Positions 52,436-61,869 of a stretch of DNA of 64,000 bases are shown here, piece by piece. Below the pieces are notes generated by a model. The model saw only the letters and a program-made list of their open reading frames with translations. It did no database searches and was not told where the DNA came from. This DNA is from Bordetella bronchialis (lineage in GTDB: Bacteria; Pseudomonadota; Gammaproteobacteria; Burkholderiales; Burkholderiaceae_B). Numbering within the stretch: the first letter of the stretch is position 1; each line of letters opens with the position of its first letter. A program made the position numbers and the translations under genes. Location of the stretch: contig NZ_CP016170.1 in the NCBI RefSeq assembly GCF_001676705.1, forward strand, positions 3,968,001 to 4,032,000. The letters are read 5' to 3'.

Positions 52436-53179
52436 CTACTCGGGCACCGTGTCACGTGCCGTCGGGTCGCACAGCACGTGGTACAGGTTTCGCAGCATCG
52501 CCGCGGTGGCCCCCCAGATGAAGTACTTTCCCCAGGGCATGGAGTAGTACCGCCGCACGCGGCCGTCAGGCAGCTCGACGCTGTGCAGGCGGTGGTTGGC
52601 CGGGTCCGTAATGAAGGACAAGGGCACCTCGAAGATCTCCGCCACCTCGAAGGGATCGGGCACCAGGTCGAAACCGGGCCGCACCAGGGCCACCGCGGGG
52701 GTGATGGAAAATCCCGTGGCCGTCAGATAGGCCGGCATCGTGCCCAGCACCTCTACCCAGTCCGGCGCCAGGCCGGTTTCTTCCTGCGCCTCGCGCAGCG
52801 CCGCCGCGATGGGCGTGGCGTCCGTGTCCTCGATGCGGCCGCCCGGGAAACTGATCTGGCCGGCGTGGTCATGCAAATGCGCCGTGCGTTGCGTCAGCAT
52901 GACGGTTACGCCCTGCTCGCGCATGACCAGCGGGATGAGCACGGCAGCCAGGACGGGCGGACCCTCCCGGCCGGGATAGCGAAGGTCGCCGTTCAAGGGC
53001 AGTTGCGCCGGCAAGCCGGCCGGATGCTGCAGGACCCGCCGCAGCGCGTCCACCGCCAGCGCCTCGGGCGGGATCGCCCGCAGGCCCTCATTGGCGGCAA
53101 CCCAGGGCTGGACCGCGGCGTCGAAAACAGGCCGCACGATAGGACGACGCGGGCGTGACGAGGGAGGCTGATCAGGCAT
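52436..53179 (-). CDS. CoA pyrophosphatase-type Nudix hydrolase
   Basis: A 247-residue Nudix protein. The Nudix box spans residues about 122-145 (GGRIEDTDATPIAAALREAQ and EETGLAP), preceded by LTQRTAHLHDHAGQISFP, the PF03725-like UPF0035 signature of CoA pyrophosphatases (NudL/YeaB). It cleaves coenzyme A or its derivatives to phosphopantetheine and ADP. The start MPDQPPSS at 53179 is used; the open frame further upstream is Pro/Arg-rich noise. Confidence 0.87.
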   Translation of the reverse strand: MPDQPPSSRPRRPIVRPVFDAAVQPWVAANEGLRAIPPEALAVDALRRVLQHPAGLPAQLPLNGDLRYPGREGPPVLAAVLIPLVMREQGVTVMLTQRTAHLHDHAGQISFPGGRIEDTDATPIAAALREAQEETGLAPDWVEVLGTMPAYLTATGFSITPAVALVRPGFDLVPDPFEVAEIFEVPLSFITDPANHRLHSVELPDGRVRRYYSMPWGKYFIWGATAAMLRNLYHVLCDPTARDTVPE

Positions 53180-53319
53180 ACAGGGCAAGACACATGGTGG
53201 ACGGCAAATGGGGGGGACGACGGACGGCAGACAAGGCGCAGCCAGGATACTCCGAAGCGGCCAGCCAGGCCCCTGGCGATATCCTGGATACGCGCGGGCC
53301 GATGTGGGCGCCAGAAATG

Positions 53320-53344
53320 AAAAGGCACCCGCTGGGGGTGCCTT
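53320..53344 (-). terminator. Rho-independent terminator of rplS
   Basis: On the minus strand AAGGCACCC and GGGTGCCTT form a stem around a short loop, followed by TTTTCATTT. It lies 40 bases downstream of the rplS stop. Confidence 0.85.
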
Positions 53345-53383
53345 CGCTGCGCTGGGACCGGCTGGCGGTGCCCATCGTCGCAA

Positions 53384-53794
53384 TCAGGACGCGGCGGCCT
53401 CGGAGGCTTGCGCCGATTGCGCGGCAGCCTGGCGGCTGACCAGCTTTTCCTTGATGCGAGCGGACTTGCCCGAGCGATCGCGCAGGTAGTACAGCTTGGC
53501 ACGGCGGACGTCGCCACGGCGCTTCACCTCGATGGAGGCGATTTGCGGCGAATACAGCTGGAACGTACGTTCCACGGCCTGGCCCGAAGAGATCTTGCGC
53601 ACGATGAAGGCCGAATTCAGGCCACGGTTGCGCTTGGCGATCACCACGCCTTCGAAGGCCTGCACGCGCTTGCGGGTGCCTTCGACCACGTTGACGTTGA
53701 CGACCACGGTATCGCCGGGGGCGAAAGCCGGCATGGTCTTGTCAGCGGTCAGGCGCTTGATTTCTTCCTGTTCCAGGATAGCGATAAGGTTCAT
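53384..53794 (-). CDS. rplS: 50S ribosomal protein bL19
   Basis: A 136-residue bL19: [55 protein letters not shown], and [20 protein letters not shown], with an Ala-rich tail. It bridges the 30S and 50S subunits. It is often last in rpsP-rimM-trmD-rplS; here no trmD lies upstream, so it seems to be transcribed on its own. Confidence 0.97.
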   Translation of the reverse strand: MNLIAILEQEEIKRLTADKTMPAFAPGDTVVVNVNVVEGTRKRVQAFEGVVIAKRNRGLNSAFIVRKISSGQAVERTFQLYSPQIASIEVKRRGDVRRAKLYYLRDRSGKSARIKEKLVSRQAAAQSAQASEAAAS

Positions 53795-53886
53795 GAGAAC
53801 TCCGGAATCATCGTGCCATGCGGTTGTTGTCGGATAAGGGGTAGGTGCCGGCATTCCTGGAGTTTCGTCCTGGAATTCGTTCCCGC

Positions 53887-53906
53887 CGGGCTGACAAGAC
53901 AGCCCG
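53887..53906 (-). promoter_or_regulatory. Hairpin in the rplS leader
   Basis: CGGGCTG and CAGCCCG form a perfect 7-bp stem with a 6-base loop, 93 bases upstream of the rplS start. No T-tract follows in the rplS direction. It could be a leader structure; a regulatory role is speculative. Confidence 0.35.
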
Positions 53907-54004
53907 CAGGGAAAAGCCCGGCCCCTGCCGCATGCAGAGGATGACGTATGGCAAACCCGGCATTTTACATGAAATCAGCAGCTTAGGTAAACCAGCGGCC
54001 CGGC

Positions 54005-54280
54005 CTAGAACCCCGCGGCCGCGCCCAGCCACATCAGCCCGGGGATCATGGCCCCCCACATGGCGACCAGCAGCACATCGACCACCATCTGGCGCGTGGA
54101 CACGCCGCCCGCGGCCGGGGATGGCGCCATGCCAGGGGCGGCGGCCCCGTCCCCCCCGACCGGGGCGGCGGCATGCCCCGACCGCCCCGCCGGGCGGCCA
54201 TGGCCAAGGGGACGGCGGGCCGGCGGCGCCGGCGGAAAGGGCCATTTGGCGGGAAACTGCGGATCGGCGGCGATGTTCAT
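54005..54280 (-). CDS. Small single-pass membrane protein
   Basis: A 91-residue protein with a Pro/Gly/Ala-rich N-terminal 60 residues and one C-terminal membrane helix (VVDVLLVAMWGAMIPGLMWL). It starts MNIAADPQF, with a GGAG-like site upstream. I do not recognise a family. It lies 24 bases downstream of the radical SAM gene on the same strand and so may share its LexA-controlled transcript. Confidence 0.6.
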   Translation of the reverse strand: MNIAADPQFPAKWPFPPAPPARRPLGHGRPAGRSGHAAAPVGGDGAAAPGMAPSPAAGGVSTRQMVVDVLLVAMWGAMIPGLMWLGAAAGF

Positions 54281-54304
54281 GCGAAGCGCTCCTTGGGAGA
54301 CATC

Positions 54305-55645
54305 CTAGTCGAATAGACCCAGCTGCCTCGCGGGCGCAGGTCCATGAGCAAATCCCGCCCCGGAGGAAGCAAAGGGGGCTGGGGGAATGAATTGTTGTGT
54401 GTCCAGCTGCAGGCGGTGGCGGTTGAGCCCGGCCTTGCGCACGGCCCTGTCGAAACGCTGCCGCAGCAGATCGGCCCAGATACCGGTACCCCGCATGCGG
54501 CTGCCGAAGCGGGGATCGTTGCGCTTGCCTTCCCGCAGGTCCTCGATACGGTGCAGCACGCGTTCCGCACGATCGGGAAAGTGCGCTTGCAGCCATTGCT
54601 CGAAAACGGGACGGACCTCCCAGGGCAAGCGCACCACGGTATAGCTGGCGTAGTAGGCGCCGGCCTGGGCGGCCTCGTCCACGATGCGTTCCAGGAATTC
54701 GTCGTTGATGAAGGGGATGATGGGCGCGGCCAGCACGCCCACCGGGATGCCCGCGTCGGCCAGCTTGCGCACGGCCTGCAGGCGCTTCCAGGGTGCCGAG
54801 GCGCGCGGCTCCAGGGCCCGCGACAAGCCGGCGTCCAGCGACGTGATGCTGATGTACACCGCCACCAGCCTGCGGCGCGCAAGCGCCTGCAGCAGGTCCA
54901 GGTCCCGTTCGATCAGGGCATTCTTGGTGACGATGGTCAAGGGATGGCCGGTTTCCAGCAGCACTTCGATGACGCCGCGCGTCAGCCGCCAACTGCGCTC
55001 GATAGGCTGGTACACGTCCGTGGCCGAGCCGATATTGATGGGCTCCACCCGGTAGCCCGGCCGGGCGAGTTCCGCCCGCAAGGCATCGACGGCATTGGCC
55101 TTGGCGATCAGGCGGGTTTCGAAATCCAGGCCGGGCGAATAGCCGAGATAGGCATGCGTGGGCCGCGCATAGCAATACGCGCAGCCGTGTTCGCAGCCAC
55201 GATAGGTATTGATGGCCCGGTCGAAGGGGACATCCGGAGAATCATTGCGAGACAGGAGCTTGCGTGCCTGCTCGACCGCGACCGTGGTGGCCAGCGAAGT
55301 CGTTTCCGACGGATCGGGCAGTTCAGCCGGATGGGACGGATCGGAAGCGGCGGCAGGATCGGCGGGATCGGCGGGTTCGGCGCGGCGGGAAGCGTCCGGC
55401 GCGGCCGCTGGGTAAATGGGGACAGAAAACTGGACCGTATCCGCGGCCAAGCGAGCGGCGCCATGAACGGGGGCTACGAGCCCAGGATCGGCCAGCGCCG
55501 GCTCATCCGCCGGATCGACCGCGCTGCGGTCATCACGCTGGAAGCGATGCCGAACATTAGTAACCGCACCCCGACCGCGCAAGGCGGCGGGGGCGGCAGC
55601 CGGGGACCCAGAACCGGCAAAAACGGAATGATCGGTACGTGCCAT
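54305..55645 (-). CDS. Radical SAM protein, PA0069/SplB-like family
   Basis: A 446-residue radical SAM protein. The cluster motif is INTYRGCEHGCAYCYARPTH (Cx3Cx2C), followed by FETRLIAKANAVDALRAEL, EPINIGSATDVYQPIERSW, LTIVTKNALIERDLDLL and the C-terminal GNPxF-like region. This is the Rv2578c/PA0069 family, related to spore photoproduct lyase. Between residues about 75 and 130 sits a Pro/Asp/Ala-rich repetitive insert. The start MARTDHSV at 55645 coincides with the transcription start predicted from the promoter, and no ribosome-binding site is visible, so a leaderless mRNA is possible. A LexA box covers the promoter. Confidence 0.88.
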   Translation of the reverse strand: MARTDHSVFAGSGSPAAAPAALRGRGAVTNVRHRFQRDDRSAVDPADEPALADPGLVAPVHGAARLAADTVQFSVPIYPAAAPDASRRAEPADPADPAAASDPSHPAELPDPSETTSLATTVAVEQARKLLSRNDSPDVPFDRAINTYRGCEHGCAYCYARPTHAYLGYSPGLDFETRLIAKANAVDALRAELARPGYRVEPINIGSATDVYQPIERSWRLTRGVIEVLLETGHPLTIVTKNALIERDLDLLQALARRRLVAVYISITSLDAGLSRALEPRASAPWKRLQAVRKLADAGIPVGVLAAPIIPFINDEFLERIVDEAAQAGAYYASYTVVRLPWEVRPVFEQWLQAHFPDRAERVLHRIEDLREGKRNDPRFGSRMRGTGIWADLLRQRFDRAVRKAGLNRHRLQLDTQQFIPPAPFASSGAGFAHGPAPARQLGLFD

Positions 55646-55651
55646 GAAAAT

Positions 55652-55681
55652 ACTGTACATCCATACAGTGATTTCTGGCAA
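55652..55681 (-). promoter_or_regulatory. LexA (SOS) box over the radical SAM gene promoter
   Basis: CTGTACATCCATACAG (55653-55668) fits the LexA consensus CTGT-N8-ACAG exactly, in the longer context TACTGTACATCCATACAGTG. On the minus strand TTGCCA (55681-55676), an 18-base spacer and TACAGT (55657-55652) form a promoter whose -10 lies inside the box, 7 bases before the gene start. Confidence 0.85.
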
Positions 55682-55812
55682 GTACCCGCCGCCGTTTTTG
55701 TTGGCGACGTCCCACTTTACCGCAAGTCCGGCGGCCGCTGCAGGCTATTTCCGGCACTGTGGCTTTGCCGCAAAACCCGCATGAAATAAGGCTTTGCGGG
55801 CATCGGCGTGGT

Positions 55813-55848
55813 AAAAGCGGGGTCCGCGCCGGCGCGACGCGGGGACCC
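55813..55848 (-). terminator. Putative terminator of the sulfate assimilation operon
   Basis: Directly after the cysN stop, GGGTCC (55820-55825 on the plus strand) and GGACCC (55843-55848) pair around a GC-rich inner hairpin. On the minus strand the structure is followed by CGCTTTTACC. The T-run is short, so confidence is moderate. Confidence 0.55.
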
Positions 55849-57147
55849 TCAGCGGACCATGCCGGCGGCTGCCGTCTGGTGCGTGGATTCGTCGATCAGA
55901 ATGAACGCGCCGGTGGCCGCGACCTCGTCGTAGCGATCGATGACCAAGGGCTCGCGCGTGGCGATGCGGACCTTGCCGATGTCGTTCATCGACAGCGTGC
56001 CGTCCGCGCCATCGACCTCGCGCAGCTCGTGAATGTCGCGGCGTGTCGCGACCTGGCGGATCTTCGCGGCGGTCAAGCGCGTGCCATGCTTCAACAGATA
56101 CTTGCGCGCCGGGTTCAGGGGCTGCGCATCCAGCCAGCAGACTTCGGCCTCGAATTCTTTCTCGACGCGGGCAGGCGACGCCGCGTGCGTGAGCACGTCG
56201 CCGCGCGACACATCGACATCGCGGTCCAGCACCACAATGACGGAGTCGCCCGCCACGGCCCCCGACAGGACCCTGTCGTGGCCGCGCACTTCGGCCACGC
56301 GCGCCGCCACGCCGGAAGGCTGCACCACGACCTCGTCGCCGGGCCGCAGCGCGCCGCTGGCCACGCGGCCCGCATAGCCGCGAAAGTCCTGCGCGCTGCT
56401 GCCGTCGTGCCGCACCACCCACTGCACCGGGAAGCGCAGGGGCGCCTCGGCATCGTGTGCCGCGGGATCGAGCGATTCCAGCAGCTCCAGCAGCGGCGGG
56501 CCGTCGTACCAGGGCGCGTGGACGGACGGCGCCACCACATTGTCGCCATTCAGCGCCGACATGGGCAGCACCTTGAAATCCTGGATGCCGAGCCGCGCGG
56601 CCAGATCGGCGTAGCCGTCCCGTATGCGCTCGAAGACGGCGCGGTCCCACGCCACGAGATCCATCTTGTTCACCGCGACAATGATGTGGCGGATGCCCAG
56701 CAGCCGCGCGATCGTGCTGTGCCGCTTGGTCTGCGGCAGCAGGCGGCCGTCGGCGGCCCGCGTGGCGTCGATAAGGATCACGGCCACGTCCGCGGTGGAC
56801 GCGCCGGTGACCATGTTGCGGGTGTATTGCTCATGGCCGGGCGCATCGGCCACGATGAACTTGCGCCGCGGCGTCGCGAAGTAGCGATAGGCGACATCGA
56901 TCGTGATGCCCTGCTCCCGCTCCGCCTCCAGCCCGTCGGTGAGCAGCGCGAAGTCGATGCCGTCGCCCGCCACGCGCTTGTACTTGGCGCGCGCGATCGC
57001 GTCCAGCTGATCCGCGAACACGCTCTTGCTGTCGTACAGCAGGCGGCCGATGAGCGTGGACTTGCCGTCGTCGACGGAGCCCGCGGTGATCAGGCGGATC
57101 ACCGCCGTTTCGCCCGTGGGCAGGAAGGATTCGTTGATTGCGTTCAT
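55849..57147 (-). CDS. cysN: Sulfate adenylyltransferase, GTPase subunit
   Basis: A 432-residue EF-Tu-like GTPase: G1 ITAGSVDDGKSTLIGRLLYD, G2/switch EREQGITIDVAYRYF, G3 VADAPGHEQYTRNMVTGAS, G4 VAVNKMDLVAW, then beta-barrel domains. With CysD it makes adenylylsulfate (APS) from sulfate and ATP, driven by GTP. The length shows no fused APS kinase (CysC) domain. 19 bases after cysD; last gene of the operon. Confidence 0.95.
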   Translation of the reverse strand: MNAINESFLPTGETAVIRLITAGSVDDGKSTLIGRLLYDSKSVFADQLDAIARAKYKRVAGDGIDFALLTDGLEAEREQGITIDVAYRYFATPRRKFIVADAPGHEQYTRNMVTGASTADVAVILIDATRAADGRLLPQTKRHSTIARLLGIRHIIVAVNKMDLVAWDRAVFERIRDGYADLAARLGIQDFKVLPMSALNGDNVVAPSVHAPWYDGPPLLELLESLDPAAHDAEAPLRFPVQWVVRHDGSSAQDFRGYAGRVASGALRPGDEVVVQPSGVAARVAEVRGHDRVLSGAVAGDSVIVVLDRDVDVSRGDVLTHAASPARVEKEFEAEVCWLDAQPLNPARKYLLKHGTRLTAAKIRQVATRRDIHELREVDGADGTLSMNDIGKVRIATREPLVIDRYDEVAATGAFILIDESTHQTAAAGMVR

Positions 57148-57166
57148 GCTTGCTCCGGGCCCGTGC

Positions 57167-58075
57167 TCAGAAATACCCTTCTTTCTTGCGGCGTTCCATG
57201 GACGCCTCGGAGGTCTGGTCGTCCATGCGCGTGGCGCCGCGCTCCGTGATGTCGCTCAGCGCGGTCTCGGCGATGATGGCCTGGTTGTCGGCGGCATCGG
57301 ATGCCACCGGGCAGGTGCAGGAAATATCGCCCACCGTGCGGAAACGCACCGACAGGGTTTCCACCTGCTCGTCCGCCTGGGGCGGCGTCAGCGGCGTGAC
57401 CGGCACCAGCAGGCCGCGGCGACGCACCACCGGACGGCGGTGGGCGTAATAGATGGACGGCAGCGCCAGGTTCTCGCGCGCGATGTACTGCCAGACGTCC
57501 AGCTCCGTCCAGTTGGAGATGGGGAACACGCGCATGTTCTCGCCGCGATGCACCCGGGTGTTGTACAAGCTCCAGACCTCCGGACGCTGGCTCTTGGGAT
57601 CCCACTGGCCGAACTCGTCGCGGAAGGAAAAAATGCGCTCCTTCGCGCGCGCCTTCTCTTCGTCGCGCCGCGCGCCGCCGATGCAGGCGTCGAAACCGAA
57701 TTCGGCGATGGCCTCCAGCAGCGTGACGGCCTGCGCGGCATTGCGCGAATCCGTCTCCTTGCGCAGCACCACCGAGCCGCGCCGGATGGAGTCCTCCACG
57801 CTGCGCACGATCAGGGTCTCGCCCAGCTCGGCGGCGCGGGCGTCGCGGAACTGGATGACCTCCGGGAAGTTGTGGCCGGTGTCGATGTGCATCAACGGAA
57901 ACGGAAAACGCGCCGGACGGAAGGCCTTTTCCGCCAGCCGCAGCAGCACGCAGGAATCCTTGCCGCCTGAAAACAGCAGGACGGGCTTCTCGCATTCGGC
58001 CGCGACCTCGCGCAGGATGAAGATGGCTTCGGACTCCAGCCAATCCAGGTGGCTGCGGGTATGAACGGTGGACAT
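57167..58075 (-). CDS. cysD: Sulfate adenylyltransferase, catalytic subunit
   Basis: A 302-residue ATP-pyrophosphatase: PP-loop VLLFSGGKDSCVLLRLAEKA near residue 32, MHIDTGHNFPEVIQFRD, CIGGARRDEEKARAKERIFS, and the C-terminal RGATRMDDQTSEASMERRKK. It forms APS together with CysN. 36 bases after cysH. Confidence 0.96.
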   Translation of the reverse strand: MSTVHTRSHLDWLESEAIFILREVAAECEKPVLLFSGGKDSCVLLRLAEKAFRPARFPFPLMHIDTGHNFPEVIQFRDARAAELGETLIVRSVEDSIRRGSVVLRKETDSRNAAQAVTLLEAIAEFGFDACIGGARRDEEKARAKERIFSFRDEFGQWDPKSQRPEVWSLYNTRVHRGENMRVFPISNWTELDVWQYIARENLALPSIYYAHRRPVVRRRGLLVPVTPLTPPQADEQVETLSVRFRTVGDISCTCPVASDAADNQAIIAETALSDITERGATRMDDQTSEASMERRKKEGYF

Positions 58076-58111
58076 GGGCGATTCTCGATTGCTTCGGGGT
58101 GGAACGGCGCG

Positions 58112-58891
58112 TCAGACCTTGGCGGCGGAGGCATGCACGGCCGCGCCGCCGGCGCGATTGCCGGCATGCAGGCCGCATTCCTTGCTGTCGGAGGATTCCC
58201 ACCACCAGCGTCCCGCGCGCACGTCCTCGCCGGGACGGATGGCGCGCGTACAGGGCTCGCAGCCGATGGACGGATAACCGCGGTCATGCAGCGGGTTGTA
58301 CGGAATGTCCAGGGCGCGGATGGCGTTCCAGACATCGTCCTCGCTCCACGCCGCCAAGGGGTTGAACTTGTAGAGCGGCCGGCCGGGCTGGCCGAACACC
58401 GTGTCCTGCTCGGCCTCCGGCAGGGCGCCGCGCGTGCTTGCCTGCGCGCGCCGCTGCCCGGTGATCCATGCGCCGCGTCCGGCCAGGGCCCGGGTCAGCG
58501 GCTCGACCTTGCGGATATGGCAGCAGGCCTGCCGCAGATCGCGGCTTTCGTAGAAGGCGAAGGCGCCGTGCGCCGCGACGTGGGCGTCCACTGCTTCCTG
58601 GCGCGGCCGGTACACCGTCGGACGGCGGCCGTAGCGGCGCTCGATGACATCCAGCATGCCCAGGGTCTCCGCGTGCAGCCTGCCGGTGTCCAGGGTGAAG
58701 ATTTCGATATCGATCCCGCCGGTGTGGATGGCATGCGTCAGGACCATGTCCTCGGCCGCCAGCGACGAGGCCAGGGCCGCGTCTGGATAGCGCGCCGCGA
58801 TGTCCGCCAGGCGCTGCAACAGGTCGGACCAGCGCGTGGCGATGGGGGCGGGGATGCGGGCAGCCGGGGCGGACATGGTCGATACGGGCAT
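58112..58891 (-). CDS. cysH: Phosphoadenylyl/adenylyl-sulfate reductase, Fe-S type
   Basis: A 259-residue PAPS/APS reductase: ASSLAAEDMVLTHAIHTGG, IFTLDTGRLHAETLGMLDVI, the paired RQACCHIRKVEPL and GCEPCTRAIRPGEDVRAGRW, and the C-terminal catalytic KECGLH. The CC and CxxC pairs bind a 4Fe-4S cluster, which marks enzymes that reduce APS directly and matches the absence of cysC. Starts at 58891 (used) and 58876 are both possible; an upstream TTG at 58900 is less likely. Confidence 0.94.
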   Translation of the reverse strand: MPVSTMSAPAARIPAPIATRWSDLLQRLADIAARYPDAALASSLAAEDMVLTHAIHTGGIDIEIFTLDTGRLHAETLGMLDVIERRYGRRPTVYRPRQEAVDAHVAAHGAFAFYESRDLRQACCHIRKVEPLTRALAGRGAWITGQRRAQASTRGALPEAEQDTVFGQPGRPLYKFNPLAAWSEDDVWNAIRALDIPYNPLHDRGYPSIGCEPCTRAIRPGEDVRAGRWWWESSDSKECGLHAGNRAGGAAVHASAAKV

Positions 58892-58921
58892 GATGGGCAA
58901 GGCAAGGAAATGCGATAGCGG

Positions 58922-59980
58922 TCAAGCCGCCGGAAAGATGCGGCCGCGGCGCGGGCGGGCAAGCAGCATCGCGCCTTCGCGCAGCGCCAGGCTGTGGTAT
59001 TCCTCTTCAGGCAATTGCGCTTCGAGCAGGGCGCCGTCTTCGCGCTGCAGCTCCAGGAAGGCGCTGGGCCCGGCCAGGTAGGCGTGATTGAGCCTGACCG
59101 CGATACCCTCGCCGGACGGCGCGTACGGGACCACGTCCAGTTCGTGCGGCCGCACGTAGGCGACCGCGCGCTGTTCGTCCAGCCCGTCGAATGTCGGGGC
59201 CGGCAGCGAGATACCGCTCAGGCGCCACTGGCCGCCCCCGGCATGGCCTTCGATCTGGTTGACGTCGCCCAGGAAGCCGTAGACGAAAGGCGTGGCCGGA
59301 TGCGACCAGACTTCCCGCGGGGTGCCGACCTGTTCGATACGGCCGGCGTTCATGACGACGACGCGATCCGCCACTTCCAGGGCTTCTTCCTGGTCATGCG
59401 TCACGAACACGCTGGCCACGTGCAACTCGTCGTGCAGGCGGCGCAGCCAGCGCCGCAACTCCTTGCGTACCTTGGCGTCCAGGGCGCCGAAGGGCTCGTC
59501 CAGCAGCAGTACCCGGGGCTCCACCGCCAGGGCGCGTGCCAGCGCGATGCGCTGGCGCTGTCCGCCCGACAGTTGCGCCGGATAACGGTCGGCCAGCCAG
59601 TCCAGTTGCACCAGGTTCAGCAGCGCATGGACTTTTTCGCGGATGGCCGTCTCGCCGGGCCGCTGGCCACGCGGCTTGATACGCAGGCCGAAGGCCACGT
59701 TCTCGAACACCGTCATGTGGCGGAACAAGGCGTAATGCTGGAAGACGAAGCCGACCTGGCGTTCGCGCACGTGCACGCCGGTACTGTCTTCGCCGAAGAA
59801 ATAGATATTGCCGCTGTCGGGCGTCTCCAGGCCGGCGATGATGCGCAGCAAGGTCGTCTTGCCGCAGCCCGAGGGGCCCAGCAGCGCCACCAGCTCGCCG
59901 GAGTCGATATGCAGATTGACGTCGCGCAGCGCCTGGAAGGCGCCGAAACGCTTGTTGACCGATTTGATCTCGATATCCAT
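58922..59980 (-). CDS. cysA: Sulfate/thiosulfate ABC transporter ATP-binding protein
   Basis: A 352-residue ABC ATPase: Walker [22 protein letters not shown]-loop [20 protein letters not shown], signature [15 protein letters not shown], Walker [12 protein letters not shown], switch His in [12 protein letters not shown], and a C-terminal TOBE domain. The [20 protein letters not shown] stretch is typical of CysA. It powers import through CysT and CysW. 27 bases after cysW. Confidence 0.96.
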   Translation of the reverse strand: MDIEIKSVNKRFGAFQALRDVNLHIDSGELVALLGPSGCGKTTLLRIIAGLETPDSGNIYFFGEDSTGVHVRERQVGFVFQHYALFRHMTVFENVAFGLRIKPRGQRPGETAIREKVHALLNLVQLDWLADRYPAQLSGGQRQRIALARALAVEPRVLLLDEPFGALDAKVRKELRRWLRRLHDELHVASVFVTHDQEEALEVADRVVVMNAGRIEQVGTPREVWSHPATPFVYGFLGDVNQIEGHAGGGQWRLSGISLPAPTFDGLDEQRAVAYVRPHELDVVPYAPSGEGIAVRLNHAYLAGPSAFLELQREDGALLEAQLPEEEYHSLALREGAMLLARPRRGRIFPAA

Positions 59981-60007
59981 GTGTCTTTTTCCTAGTCCGT
60001 GCCGGGC

Positions 60008-60928
60008 TCAGGCGCCCGCGGCGCCCGAGGCGGCCGGGATCGCGTGGGACGTCCCCGGGCGGGCCGGCGCCTGCGCGCCGGCCTGGCGCAGCCGGGCCCG
60101 CGCGTGGCGCCATTGCACCATGGTTTTGATCGCCAGCGTGACCAGCGCAAGGACGGCCAGCAGCGAGGCGACGGCGAACCCCGCCTGGATCTGGTATTCG
60201 TTGTACAGGATCTCTACCTGCAAGGGGATGGTGTTGGTCAGGCCGCGGATATGCCCGGATATCACCGAGACGGCGCCGAACTCGCCCATGGCGCGCGCGT
60301 TGCACAGGATCACGCCATACAGCAGCCCCCAGCGGATATTGGGCAGCGTGACGTGCCGGAACACCTGCCAGCCGCGCGCGCCCAGCACGACGGCGGCCTC
60401 TTCCTCTTCGCTGCCCTGGGCTTCCATCAGCGGGATCAGCTCCCGCGCCACCAGGGGCAGCGTGACGAAGGTGGTGACCAGCACGATGCCCGGCACGGCA
60501 AAGGCGATTTTCAGATCGTGCGCCATCAGCCACGGCCCTATCCAGCCCTGCGCGCCGACCACCAGCATGTAGGAAAGGCCCGCCACCACGGGCGATACGG
60601 AGAACGGCAGGTCGATCAGGGTGACCAGCACGGATTTGCCGCGGAACCGGTGCTTGGCGATGGCCCACGCCGCCACGACGCCGAAGGCCATGTTCATGGG
60701 CACGCAGATGGCCGCCGTCAGCAAGGTCAGCAGGATGGCGGACCAGGAGTCGGGCTCCACCAGCGCGGCGACATAGGCGCCATAGCCCTTGCGCAGCGCT
60801 TCGGTGAAGACGGCGCACAAGGGCAGCACCAGGAAGAGCGCCAGGAAAACCGCCGCCGCCGCGATCAGCGCCACGCGGCCGATACGCCCCTGTCGCGTAG
60901 CAGGCAAGGCCGGCCGCCGCGCCGTCAT
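60008..60928 (-). CDS. cysW: Sulfate ABC transporter permease CysW
   Basis: A 306-residue permease with about six helices and the EAA loop [20 protein letters not shown], then [20 protein letters not shown] and [19 protein letters not shown], which is typical of CysW. The basic, Ala/Pro-rich C-terminal tail is longer than usual. 4-base overlap with cysT. Confidence 0.95.
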   Translation of the reverse strand: MTARRPALPATRQGRIGRVALIAAAAVFLALFLVLPLCAVFTEALRKGYGAYVAALVEPDSWSAILLTLLTAAICVPMNMAFGVVAAWAIAKHRFRGKSVLVTLIDLPFSVSPVVAGLSYMLVVGAQGWIGPWLMAHDLKIAFAVPGIVLVTTFVTLPLVARELIPLMEAQGSEEEEAAVVLGARGWQVFRHVTLPNIRWGLLYGVILCNARAMGEFGAVSVISGHIRGLTNTIPLQVEILYNEYQIQAGFAVASLLAVLALVTLAIKTMVQWRHARARLRQAGAQAPARPGTSHAIPAASGAAGA

Positions 60929-61869
60929 GGCCGGGCTCCTTCGGCGTCACGGCCGGCCAGCCGCCCGCGCCAGGCCTGCAGGCCGTTGATCGCCAGCAGC
61001 ATCGCGAACGACAGACCCAGCAGCACCGCGCCGATGGCGGCGGCGCCCGCATAGTCGAACTGTTCCAGCTTGACCAGTATGAGCAAGGGGGCGATCTCGG
61101 ACACCATGGGCATATTGCCGGCGATGAAAATCACCGAACCGTATTCGCCTATCGCGCGGGCGAACGCCATCGCGAATCCGGCCAGCAGCGCGGGCGCGAT
61201 AGTGGGCAGCAGCACGCGAAGGAAGATCTGCGCCGGCCGCGCGCCCAGGCTCGCGGCGGCTTCTTCCAGCGAGGTCTCCAGGTCTTCCAGCACAGGTTGC
61301 ACCGTGCGGACGACAAAGGGAATGCCGATGAAGATCAGCGCGACGACGATGCCCGCCGGCGTGTAGGCCACCTTGATGCCCAATGGCGCCAGCAGCCCGC
61401 CTATCCAGCCATGGGGGCCGAGCAAGGCGGCCAGCGCGATGCCGGCCACCGCGGTCGGCAGCGCGAAAGGCAGATCGACCAGCGCATCCAATATGCGCTT
61501 GCCGGGAAAGTCATAGCGCACCAGCACCCAGGCCACCAGCAGGCCGCAGGCCAGATTGACCAGCGCCGCGATCAGGGACGCGCCGAACGTCACGCGATAG
61601 GCGGACAGGACGCGCGGCGATGTCACCGCGGCGACGAAGGCGTCCCAGCTCAGCCCCGCGGCCTTGATCACCAGCGCCGACAGGGGCAGCAGCACGAGCA
61701 CCCCGAGATACGCCAGCGTCAGGCCCAGCGTCAGGTTCAATCCGGGCAGTACGCGGGGCGTGCGCCTGCCCCCGCGCGCCGGTGGCAGGGACGCGAGCGG
61801 ACCCGCCCCGCGGGCGCCGGGATGGCGCGGCAAGGCCACCCCTGCCGCCAGCTGGCTACTGCTTGACAT
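60925..61869 (-). CDS. cysT: Sulfate ABC transporter permease CysT (CysU)
   Basis: A 314-residue permease: [20 protein letters not shown] in helix 1, [20 protein letters not shown], the EAA loop [20 protein letters not shown], then [20 protein letters not shown], the CysT counterpart of the CysW motif. The N-terminal 40 residues are a low-complexity extension that overlaps the sbp 3' end by 14 bases, so translation may start further in. Confidence 0.95.
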   Translation of the reverse strand: MSSSSQLAAGVALPRHPGARGAGPLASLPPARGGRRTPRVLPGLNLTLGLTLAYLGVLVLLPLSALVIKAAGLSWDAFVAAVTSPRVLSAYRVTFGASLIAALVNLACGLLVAWVLVRYDFPGKRILDALVDLPFALPTAVAGIALAALLGPHGWIGGLLAPLGIKVAYTPAGIVVALIFIGIPFVVRTVQPVLEDLETSLEEAAASLGARPAQIFLRVLLPTIAPALLAGFAMAFARAIGEYGSVIFIAGNMPMVSEIAPLLILVKLEQFDYAGAAAIGAVLLGLSFAMLLAINGLQAWRGRLAGRDAEGARP

